Shown: positions 1-6,098 of the stretch, in pieces
Layout: the number at the start of each line of letters is the position of its first letter
How positions within the stretch are numbered: the first letter of the stretch is position 1
NCBI GenBank assembly: GCA_038253135.1
Contig: JBBSHJ010000135.1
Span: 1-7,202, forward strand
Length of the DNA stretch: 7,202 nucleotides
Reading direction: 5' to 3'
Source of the DNA: JBBSHJ01 sp038253135
GTDB taxonomy: Bacteria > Actinomycetota > Actinomycetes > Mycobacteriales > QHCD01
The notes under the pieces: generated by a model
What the model was told of the DNA's origin: nothing
What the model saw: only the letters and a program-made list of their open reading frames with translations
Database searches by the model: none
Made by a program: the position numbers and the translations under genes

Positions 1-355
1 CGCATGCGGGACCCCCAGGACCCAACGCCGGACCGCCAGGACCCAACGCCGGACCGCCCGGCATCCTCATCTCCACCATGAACGACCTGCCGGGATGGCA
101 GATCGACACCGTCCTCGGTGAGGTCTTCGGCTTGACCGTGCACTCGCGCTGGTCGGAGGCGAGCTCAAGGGCATGACCAAGATGCTCGCCGAGGGACGGG
201 TGTCGGCCACGAGCCGCCTGGTCGAGGAGGCCGCGGGGCGCGGGGCCAACGCCATCGTCGCGTTCCGGTTCGACACCTCCGAGCTCGGCAACACGTGGAC
301 CGAGATCTGCGCCTACGGCACGGCCGTCCGAGCCCGCCGGCTGACCGGCGCCTGA
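1..355 (+). pseudogene. YbjQ-like domain protein, 5'-truncated by window edge and frame-broken
   Basis: Two pieces of one YbjQ/PF01906-like domain lie in different frames. Frame one is open from the window edge and reads a Gly/Pro-rich stretch, then ILISTMNDLPGW and GEVFGLTVHSR, before running into TGA at 174-176. Frame two, from about base 149, reads LVGGELKGMTKML, then RLVEEAAGRGANAIVAFRFD and ICAYGTAV, and stops at 353-355. The family normally has roughly 10-13 residues between the SR and the VGGEL parts. They are missing here, so the break looks like a short deletion whose length is not a multiple of three, joined near base 149. The real start is probably upstream of the window, because the repeat is in frame with the domain; ATG at 78 is the only start codon seen in that frame. 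Family members form small ring-like oligomers of poorly known function, some annotated as heavy-metal binding. A sequencing or assembly error could also produce this. The gene converges on the transporter operon and is probably unrelated to it. Confidence 0.75.
9..59 (+). repeat. 21-bp tandem repeat, about 2.4 copies, encoding Gly-Pro-rich heptads
   Basis: Copies at 9-29 and 30-50 differ at one base, and a third partial copy runs 51-59. In the frame of the following YbjQ domain each unit encodes GPPGPNA. The repeat length is a multiple of three, and the frame is open across the repeat into the domain. It therefore looks like a low-complexity N-terminal extension of that protein rather than intergenic DNA. 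The number of copies upstream of base 1 is unknown. Confidence 0.85.
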
Positions 356-391
356 GCGGCGTACCCGTGCCGGATCAGCGCCCAGCCGGCG
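335..391. terminator. Inverted repeat across the convergent gene ends, possible weak bidirectional terminator
   Basis: CGCCGGCTG at 335-343 is the exact reverse complement of CAGCCGGCG at 383-391. Two shorter nested hairpins are also possible: CGCCGG-CTGA-CCGGCG at 335-350 and GCGCC-CAGCC-GGCGC at 378-392. They cover the last codons of the YbjQ remnant, the 19-base gap and the last codons of the final ATPase gene. There is no T-run after any stem, so this is not a classical intrinsic terminator. Its position at a convergent junction is the main argument, and GC-rich coding DNA gives such repeats by chance. Confidence 0.25.
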
Positions 392-1406
392 CGGTGACGT
401 GGCAGGCCGCGACATGGTCCGGCGCGACCGGGTTGAGCGCCGGCGTCACCGTCTCGCAGACCGCCTCTGCCAGCGGGCACCGGAAGCGGAACCGGCAGCC
501 GGGAGTGGGATCCACGACTCTCGGCGGCTCACCGCGATCGGCCGTTGCCTGCTCCGAGAGCGGGGCGCGGGGATCGGGTACGGCGGACAGCAGCAGCTGC
601 GTGTAGGGGTGCTTCGGCTCGGCGAGCACGTCCTCGCTCGGCCCGGACTCGACGATGTAGCCGGCGTACATGATCATCAGCCGGTCGGCGACGTAGCGGG
701 CACTGGCGAGGTCGTGGGTGATGTAGAGGACCGAGACGCCCTCGGTCTCGCGCAGCCGGCTCATCAGGTTGAGTAGCCCGACCCGGATCGAGACGTCCAG
801 CATCGAGACCGGCTCATCGGCGATGATCAGGTCGGGCCGGTAGGCGATGGCCTGGGCGAAGCCGACCCGCTGGCGCTGCCCGCCGGACAGCTCGTACGGA
901 AAACGGTCGAGGACGGTCTCGGCCGGCGTCAGTCCGACCGCCTCGAAGACGCGCCGGGCCTCGGCCCGCCGCCCGGCCGCGTCCAGGTCCGTGCGGTGCA
1001 GTTTCAGGGCACGGAGTACGCCGTGCGAGACGCGGAAGGCCGGGTTGAGCGAGGAGAACGGGTCCTGAAAGACCATCGGCATCGCGCCGCGATAGGCCAG
1101 GACCTCCTTGCGCGAGCGCATCCGCGAGACCGGCCGGCCCTTGTAATAGATCTCGCCGGACGTCGGGGGGTGCACCCCGGCCAGCAGGCGCGCGATCGTG
1201 CTCTTGCCGCTGCCGCTCTCGCCGGCGAGCGCCACGATCTCCTGCCGGCCGATCGCGAAATTGGCGTCGTCCACGGCGTGCAGCAAGTGGCGCCGGCCCA
1301 ACCCGCCGATCCGGAAATGCCGGGTCAGGCCCTCGGTGCGCAGCAGCGGCGCCGAGTCCGCCGGCGCCGCGGCACCGGCAGCATCCGTGGCCGGGGTGCT
1401 CGTCAT
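375..1406 (-). CDS. ABC transporter ATP-binding protein, oligopeptide/sugar type (DppF/OppF-like)
   Basis: Cytoplasmic ATPase of 343 residues, second nucleotide-binding subunit of the importer. Visible motifs are Walker A GESGSGKST (62-70), Q-loop Q114 in VFQDP, signature LSGGQRQR (173-180), Walker B LIIADEP (193-199) with catalytic Glu198, and the switch His231 in THD. All catalytic motifs are intact. The D-loop region reads SMLDVSIR instead of the usual SALDVS. I associate that variant with sugar-importing members of this family, from memory. The C-terminal oligopeptide-type extension carries Cys304, 310, 317 and 335 (C-x5-C-x6-C-x17-C). The frame is open further upstream, but ATG at 1406 is chosen for three reasons. 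It overlaps the previous stop as ATGA, a GGGGAGG ribosome site lies 4 bases ahead, and the protein then has normal family length. It is the last gene of the operon. The family is certain; the substrate is inferred. Confidence 0.95.
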   Translation of the reverse strand: MTSTPATDAAGAAAPADSAPLLRTEGLTRHFRIGGLGRRHLLHAVDDANFAIGRQEIVALAGESGSGKSTIARLLAGVHPPTSGEIYYKGRPVSRMRSRKEVLAYRGAMPMVFQDPFSSLNPAFRVSHGVLRALKLHRTDLDAAGRRAEARRVFEAVGLTPAETVLDRFPYELSGGQRQRVGFAQAIAYRPDLIIADEPVSMLDVSIRVGLLNLMSRLRETEGVSVLYITHDLASARYVADRLMIMYAGYIVESGPSEDVLAEPKHPYTQLLLSAVPDPRAPLSEQATADRGEPPRVVDPTPGCRFRFRCPLAEAVCETVTPALNPVAPDHVAACHVTAPAGR

Positions 1407-2365
1407 TTCGCCTCCCCGTCGTACAGCAGGCAGCGGGCCAGCGCGGATCCGGCCCGGTAGAGCTCGGGCTCGATCGTGTGGCATTTGTCCATGACCATCG
1501 GGCATCGCGGCGCGAAGCGGCATCCGGGCGGCGGCAGCGCCAGATCCGGCGGAGCCCCCGGGATCCCGGTGAGGGTGGTTTTCGGGCCGCGGATGGACGG
1601 GAACGCGTCGAGCAGGCCCTGGCTGTAGGGGTGCTGCGGGGAATCGAAGACGTCCCGCGTGTCACCGACCTCGACCGTCTGTCCGGCGTACATGACGACC
1701 AGACGGTCGGAGTAATGGCTGACCAGCGACATGTCGTGGGTCACGAAGACGACGGCAAAACCCAGCGCGTCCTGCAATTCCGAGATCTGCGCCATCAGGG
1801 ACCGTTGCGCGACCACATCGAGGGCCGACGTCGGCTCGTCCATGATGACCAGGTCAGGCGTGAAGAGCAGGGCCATCGCGATCATGGCCCGCTGTCGCAT
1901 CCCGCCGGAGAGCTGGTGCGGATAGCTCTTGAGGTGCACCGGATCGATGCCGACCAGCCTGAGCATCTCGGCCGAGCGCTCGCGAATCCTCGCCTTGGGC
2001 ATCTGCTCGTGCGCCTTGACGGCATCGATGAACTGCGCGCCGATGGACTTGACGGGATTGAGCGCGTTCATGGCGCTCTGCATGACGACGGAGAAGTCCC
2101 GCCACCGCTGAGCCCGCAGCTCCCGGCTGCTCAGGCTGACCAGGTCGCGTCCCTTGAAGCGCACGCTGCCACCGGTGATGCGCGCCGGGGACGAGAGCAG
2201 CTGGGCGATGCCGAACAGCAGCGTGGACTTGCCGCATCCGGACTCGCCCACGACGCCGACGAATTCATTGGGCTCGACGTGCAGGTCGACGTGGTCGACG
2301 GCGACGACCTCTCCGCTCGAGGTCGCGTAGCTCACGGACAGGTCATCAACTTCCAGCAACGCCAC
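1403..2365 (-). CDS. ABC transporter ATP-binding protein, oligopeptide/sugar type (DppD/OppD-like)
   Basis: Cytoplasmic ATPase of 320 residues, first nucleotide-binding subunit, expected to pair with the following ATPase under the two permeases. Motifs are Walker A GESGCGKST (40-48), Q-loop Q96 (VVMQS), signature LSGGMRQR (152-159), Walker B LVIMDEP (172-178) with Glu177, D-loop SALD and switch His210 (VTHD). The C-terminal extension has PPPGCRFAPRCP and Cys282, 288, 295 and 312 (C-x5-C-x6-C-x16-C), the Cys pattern also present in its partner. Two GTG starts are possible. GTG at 2374 sits only 1 base after the GGAGG ribosome site, while GTG at 2365 is 10 bases after it and yields MALLEVDDLSVSY, the usual beginning of the family. 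I prefer 2365. The start lies inside the 3' end of the permease gene (20-base overlap, or 29 if 2374 is used), so the two are probably translationally coupled. Confidence 0.95.
   Translation of the reverse strand: MALLEVDDLSVSYATSSGEVVAVDHVDLHVEPNEFVGVVGESGCGKSTLLFGIAQLLSSPARITGGSVRFKGRDLVSLSSRELRAQRWRDFSVVMQSAMNALNPVKSIGAQFIDAVKAHEQMPKARIRERSAEMLRLVGIDPVHLKSYPHQLSGGMRQRAMIAMALLFTPDLVIMDEPTSALDVVAQRSLMAQISELQDALGFAVVFVTHDMSLVSHYSDRLVVMYAGQTVEVGDTRDVFDSPQHPYSQGLLDAFPSIRGPKTTLTGIPGAPPDLALPPPGCRFAPRCPMVMDKCHTIEPELYRAGSALARCLLYDGEAK
1411..1417 (-). promoter_or_regulatory. Ribosome binding site of the second ATPase gene
   Basis: GGGGAGG on the minus strand lies 4 bases before the ATG at 1406. It lies inside the last codons of the upstream ATPase gene. 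Together with the ATGA overlap it fixes the start at 1406 rather than the in-frame codon at 1523. Confidence 0.7.
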
Positions 2366-3281
2366 GGCGGCCACGCCTCCTCACCGGTCGTAGGGCGGGA
2401 TTGCTGACCTCGTCGAAGGCGTAGTTGAGCAGCGCGAACGCCGCCCCCAGCAGTGCGATGCACACGCCTGGGGCGACCGCCCACGCGTACTGGTTGGTCT
2501 GCAGCGCCTCATTGTTCTCGGCGAAATACAGGATGGTCCCCCAAGACAGGGCGTTCGGATCGCCGAGACCGATGAATTGCAGACCGGCAGCCGCGAGAAC
2601 GGAATAGAGCGCGGCACCCAGGAACTGGGCCACGATGAGTGATGTCATGGTCGGCAGGACCTCGACCACGATGACGTAGAGCCGCCGCTCGCCGCGGGCG
2701 CGAGCGGCCTGCAGGAAATCCCGGTTGCGCAAGGACATCGTCTGCACCCGCATCTGCCGCGCGCCGTACGACCACCCGGTCAGCACCAGCACGGCGATCA
2801 GCACCGTGAGACTGCTCTTCTTGTACGCCGCGATCACGATGATCAGCGGGAAGGTGGGAATGACAAGGAAGACATCGATCAACAGCGACAGCACATTGTC
2901 CGCGACTCCCGCCAGATATCCGGCCGCGACGCCGACGATTACCGAGATCGCCGTCGCCAACGCGCCGGCGACCGCCGCGATCACCAGGGACTGCCGCGTC
3001 CCGTAGATCACCTGCGCCCACAGGTCCTGCCCGTAGGCCGTCGTACCGAGCAGGTGATGCGAGGACAGGCCCATGGAGCGGTCGTAGGCATCGGCCCGGG
3101 GGTCGTCATCGGTGAAGACACCCGGGAAGGCGGCGACGAAGCAGAAGATGAGCAGGAGTACGGCGCCCACGGTCGCCTTGCCGTTGGACAGCAGGATCCT
3201 GATGAAGCCGAGGCCACGGCGCCGCGTCGTCAGACCGGCCGCCGCCGTCCCGGCGTCGACCTGTGAGGTGACTATGCTCAT
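2346..3281 (-). CDS. ABC transporter permease, DppC/OppC-like
   Basis: Inner membrane subunit of 311 residues that forms the translocation channel with the DppB-like protein. About six membrane segments can be seen at roughly 36-54, 99-123, 132-152, 157-173, 213-236 and 268-290. After the first segment comes a typical DppC-like external stretch, LLGTTAYGQDLWAQVIYGTRQS (near 77-98). The ATPase-docking EAA loop is QAARARGERRLYVIVVEVLP (191-210), with the conserved Ala-Ala, Gly and Leu-Pro positions present. The N-terminus is a polar 25-residue tail ending in Arg residues, as in DppC rather than DppB. ATG at 3281 is the first possible start, since an in-frame TGA lies five codons upstream. No good ribosome site is visible there, and the gene follows the DppB-like gene by 36 bases. 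The C-terminal end is Arg-rich and overlaps the next gene. Confidence 0.95.
   Translation of the reverse strand: MSIVTSQVDAGTAAAGLTTRRRGLGFIRILLSNGKATVGAVLLLIFCFVAAFPGVFTDDDPRADAYDRSMGLSSHHLLGTTAYGQDLWAQVIYGTRQSLVIAAVAGALATAISVIVGVAAGYLAGVADNVLSLLIDVFLVIPTFPLIIVIAAYKKSSLTVLIAVLVLTGWSYGARQMRVQTMSLRNRDFLQAARARGERRLYVIVVEVLPTMTSLIVAQFLGAALYSVLAAAGLQFIGLGDPNALSWGTILYFAENNEALQTNQYAWAVAPGVCIALLGAAFALLNYAFDEVSNPALRPVRRRGRRGVAGS
2376..2380 (-). promoter_or_regulatory. Ribosome binding site that decides the start of the first ATPase gene
   Basis: GGAGG on the minus strand, within the last codons of the permease gene. Its spacing is 1 base to GTG 2374 and 10 bases to GTG 2365, so it supports the downstream GTG. 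Confidence 0.55.
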
Positions 3282-3317
3282 CGCGCGGCCGCTTCAGTCA
3301 CTGCGCGCCTGGCGAGG

Positions 3318-4301
3318 CTACGCATTCTGCCTCGTTCGCGGGTCGAGCAACGCCGTGACGATGTCGGCGAGGAGGACGGCGACCAGGACCGCAACGGTGA
3401 TCAGCAGGAAGAGCGCCTGCATCAGCGGGAAGTCCTCGCCGGACACCGCCTGCAGGAGCATGAATCCGATGCCGGGATAGGAGAAGACGTATTCGACCAG
3501 GATGGCCCCGGAGATGACGAATCCCATCGACATGGCGAACCCGGTAAGGTTGGGCAGGATGGCGTTGCGCGCCGCGTAGTCGAACATGACGCGACGCGAC
3601 GTCAGCCCCTTCGCCCGTCCCATCCGCACGTAGTCCTCGGCTAGCGTGGTGATCATGTTGTTTCGCATCGTCAGGATCCAGCCGCCGATCGAGGTGATCA
3701 GGATGGTGACGGCGGGCAGGATCGCGTGATCAATGGCATTGAGGAAGAAGTGCATCGACGGCTCGATCGTGATGCCCGGCGTGTAGCCGAACGCGGTCGG
3801 GAACCAGCTCAGCGACACCGCGAACACGAGCACGAAGACCATCGCGACCCAGAAATACGGGATGGCCGAGGTGACCACGAAGACCGGCGGCAGGATGCTG
3901 TCCAATGCGCCGCCCCGCCGCCAGGCCGAAACCGTGCCGATCAGGGTGCCGAGGAGAAAGGCCAGCAGCGTCGTGATGCCCACCAGCATCACCGTCCACG
4001 GCAACGCCGTCGCGATCTCCTTGGACACCGGGTTCGGAAAGTAGTAGGTGGAGATGCCGAACCGGCCGCGGAGGGTGTTCGCTAGATAGTCGAAGTACTG
4101 CAGGACGATGTTCTTGTTGTTGTGGATGCCGAACTGCGCCTCCAGTGCCTTGACCACCGTCGGGCTGACCCGACCCTTGTAGCGGGCGAAGATCGCCTCC
4201 GCCGGATCCCCCGGCATGAGCCGGGGGATCACGAAGTTGAGGGTCATGGCGGACCACAACGTCAACAGGAAGAAGCCCGCCCTCCGCAGCACAAACCTCA
4301 T
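3318..4301 (-). CDS. ABC transporter permease, DppB/OppB-like
   Basis: Inner membrane subunit of 327 residues. Its order is typical of DppB: an N-terminal membrane helix (about 9-26), the LMPGDPAEAIFARY element (28-41) that follows it outside the membrane, a long external domain, then further membrane segments near 103-126, 134-162, 188-210, 252-275 and 292-318. The EAA loop lies at 222-250 (EDYVRMGRAKGLTSRRVMF, then ending NAILP), with the conserved Ala, Gly and Leu-Pro positions. The stretch MRNNMITTLAEDYVR before and in this loop resembles permeases of sugar-importing members, by memory rather than search. ATG at 4301 is preceded by GGAAGG at 8 bases. The gene follows the binding-protein stop by 45 bases, the largest gap in the operon. 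Confidence 0.96.
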   Translation of the reverse strand: MRFVLRRAGFFLLTLWSAMTLNFVIPRLMPGDPAEAIFARYKGRVSPTVVKALEAQFGIHNNKNIVLQYFDYLANTLRGRFGISTYYFPNPVSKEIATALPWTVMLVGITTLLAFLLGTLIGTVSAWRRGGALDSILPPVFVVTSAIPYFWVAMVFVLVFAVSLSWFPTAFGYTPGITIEPSMHFFLNAIDHAILPAVTILITSIGGWILTMRNNMITTLAEDYVRMGRAKGLTSRRVMFDYAARNAILPNLTGFAMSMGFVISGAILVEYVFSYPGIGFMLLQAVSGEDFPLMQALFLLITVAVLVAVLLADIVTALLDPRTRQNA

Positions 4302-4309
4302 CGCGCCTA

Positions 4310-4321
4310 CCTTCCGGAAGG
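4310..4321 (-). promoter_or_regulatory. Ribosome binding site of the first permease inside a 12-bp palindrome
   Basis: CCTTCCGGAAGG is a perfect palindrome. Its minus-strand second half, GGAAGG (4315-4310), is the ribosome site for the ATG at 4301, spaced 8 bases. In RNA it could fold into a 4-bp stem with a CCGG loop that partly hides the site. That could lower permease translation relative to the binding protein, but the stem is short and the effect is inference. Confidence 0.45.
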
Positions 4322-4346
4322 ATTATCGACCATCCCCGCGGCCGGA

Positions 4347-6098
4347 TCAGTTCGGTGTCAGGTGCAGCAGTACCACGCCGAGATCGGGGACGCGGTACGG
4401 CGCGGGCTGCGCGTATTGGTCGTCCTTCGTGACCCAGCCCGAGAAGGCCTTGGTGTCGTACTGGTACCAGTCGACGGACTCGGTCACCGGAATGACCGGC
4501 ACCTGCTCCAGCATGATCGCCTCGAGCTTCTTCACGATCGCCTGCTGCTCGGAGGTGCTACTCGCCGACGCGTACTGGTTGAGCAGGTTGTCCGCATTGG
4601 GATCGATGAAGCGTTCCCAGTTGGACGACGCCTGCTGGCCGATCGGCGCGGAGTTCTTCGAGTAGAGCAGCTCGCGCAGCTCGTAGTACGGCGTCGGGCC
4701 ACCGTTCTCGGCGTCGTACGCGAGTTGGTACTTGCCCTTGAAGATGCGGTCGCCGTACTCGGTGCCGGACAGGTTGTCGATGGTGAGCTTGATGCCGACC
4801 TTGGCCAGGTTCTGCTGCACCACCTGCAGCGAGGCGACCCAGTCGGAGTTGCCGCCGACGTTCAGGATCGAGAATTCGAGCTTCTTGCCGTTCTTCTCCC
4901 AGACGTCGCCCGACTTCTTGTAGCCCGCCTTGGACAGGATGGAGCTGACCTTGTCCGGGTTGTACTTGTAGTCCCACTTCTTCTCCGCCGCGCCGTCCAG
5001 CCACGACGAGAAGGTGGGCGTGACGATTCCGGTCTGGTTGGCGGCCGGCTCGTAGCCGTACTCGCCGATGTTGGAGACCTTGTCGCGGTCGATGCCGTAC
5101 GCCAGCGCCTGGCGGACGGCGACGTCCTTGAGCACCGGGTCCTTCTGGTTGATGAAGATCGCCACGTTGGACACCGGCGGGAACCAGTAGTGGTGATCGG
5201 GCTCGCCCTTCGTGTAAAACGCGTCGATGTTCGGGATGAACTGCCCGCCCCACTGCGCCTGGCCGGTCCTGAGATAGGTGTTCGCCGGATCGTTCGACGT
5301 GAACGCCGGGTAGTTGACCGTCGTCACCTTGGGCAGTCCGGGCTGCCAGTACGACGTGTTCTTCGTGTACTTGATGTTCTGCGGGGTGCAGTCATGCATC
5401 AGGTAGGCGCCGGTGCCGATCGGTTTGGCGTCCTTCTCGTTGATCGGATCCTTGATCTGCGACCAGACCTTCTGCGAGACGATGCCGACCTGGTCGGCAA
5501 CGTAGTAGAAGTAGGGCACCGACGGGCTCTTGAACGTGAAAACCACGGTGGTCGCGTTCGGCGCCTTCACCGACGTGAGCACCGACCAGACCGCGTTGAG
5601 GTCCAGCGCCGGGTGGGCCTTCATCAGGTTGAAGGTGTAGGCGACGTCCGACGCGCCGAACGCGTCACCGTTGGTGAATTTCACGCCGGTGCGGGTTGTG
5701 AAGGTGAGCGTCTTGTTGCCGTTGCTCCAGGCGTACTTCGTCGCCAGCCAGGGCTTGGCCGGATCCTGGCTGCGCAGCGCGTTCACGAACATCAGCGGCT
5801 CGTAGATGATGCCGATGGACAGCCCGGTCGTCGACGGGTTGAACGGGTTGAAACCGCAGGTCCAGAGGCTGCCGGCCTCGTTGGAGATGGTGAGCGCACT
5901 GTTCTTGCCGCTTCCGCCACCTCCGCCACCGCTCGGCTGGCCGCTGGAGGCCTTGGTGCTGCCACCGCCGCCACCGCCGCCGCCGTTGCCGCCGCCTCCG
6001 CCGCTGCCGCCGGTCGTGGCGCCACCGCTGCACGCCGCGGCGAGCGTGAGCGCGCAGCCAAGAGCAATCGATACTGCCGCTTTCCTCGTGTGTCTCAC
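4347..6098 (-). CDS. Extracellular solute-binding lipoprotein, family 5 (SBP_bac_5), probably for an oligosaccharide
   Basis: Substrate-capturing protein of 583 residues, anchored outside the membrane. Residues 1-22 are a signal peptide with positive start (RHTRK) and hydrophobic core, followed by the lipobox end LAAAC with Cys23 as the lipidated residue. Residues 25-65 are a Gly-rich tether, then the family 5 domain. Family landmarks are IIYEPLMFVN (97-106), DVAYTFNLMK (151-160), VRQALAYGIDRDKV (328-341) and an aromatic tail with GWVTKDDQYAQPAPY (554-568) close to the end. That tail resembles beta-glucoside/xylo-oligosaccharide binders of this family more than peptide binders, from memory. 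Two Cys (81 and 237) occur in the mature domain and could form a disulfide. The frame stays open far upstream, but GTG at 6098 is clearly the start: it begins the signal peptide, overlaps the ROK stop as GTGA, and has AGAAAGG 7 bases ahead. Family and location are sure; the ligand is inferred. Confidence 0.96.
   Translation of the reverse strand: MRHTRKAAVSIALGCALTLAAACSGGATTGGSGGGGGNGGGGGGGGSTKASSGQPSGGGGGGSGKNSALTISNEAGSLWTCGFNPFNPSTTGLSIGIIYEPLMFVNALRSQDPAKPWLATKYAWSNGNKTLTFTTRTGVKFTNGDAFGASDVAYTFNLMKAHPALDLNAVWSVLTSVKAPNATTVVFTFKSPSVPYFYYVADQVGIVSQKVWSQIKDPINEKDAKPIGTGAYLMHDCTPQNIKYTKNTSYWQPGLPKVTTVNYPAFTSNDPANTYLRTGQAQWGGQFIPNIDAFYTKGEPDHHYWFPPVSNVAIFINQKDPVLKDVAVRQALAYGIDRDKVSNIGEYGYEPAANQTGIVTPTFSSWLDGAAEKKWDYKYNPDKVSSILSKAGYKKSGDVWEKNGKKLEFSILNVGGNSDWVASLQVVQQNLAKVGIKLTIDNLSGTEYGDRIFKGKYQLAYDAENGGPTPYYELRELLYSKNSAPIGQQASSNWERFIDPNADNLLNQYASASSTSEQQAIVKKLEAIMLEQVPVIPVTESVDWYQYDTKAFSGWVTKDDQYAQPAPYRVPDLGVVLLHLTPN
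5904..6026 (-). repeat. Gly-codon-rich low-complexity tract in the solute-binding protein
   Basis: About 41 codons (residues 25-65) are mostly Gly, with runs of five, eight and six Gly separated by Asn, Ser, Thr, Lys, Gln and Pro. On the + strand it appears as repeated CCG/CCA/CCT triplets. It forms the flexible tether between the lipid anchor and the binding domain. Triplet repeats of this kind can change length by slippage without breaking the frame. Confidence 0.85.

Noticed and set aside
1407..1523. Extended N-terminus of the second ATPase from the in-frame start at 1523
   Set aside because: It would overlap the first ATPase by 121 bases, lacks a fitting ribosome site and is not family-like. 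ATG 1406 has the ATGA overlap and GGGGAGG.
1478..2407. A 309-codon + strand open frame opposite the first ATPase
   Set aside because: It is fully antisense to an intact ATPase with all motifs, and has Arg/Asp/His-rich composition typical of shadow frames.
3282..3317. GCGGCCGC palindrome in the 36-base gap between the permeases, considered as a hairpin or regulatory site
   Set aside because: It is an 8-bp GC palindrome with no room for a loop, of a kind common by chance in this composition, with no promoter-like sequence beside it.
5904..6026. CCG/CCA triplet array considered as a CRISPR-like or structural DNA repeat
   Set aside because: It has no repeat-spacer pattern and is fully explained as Gly codons of a lipoprotein linker.
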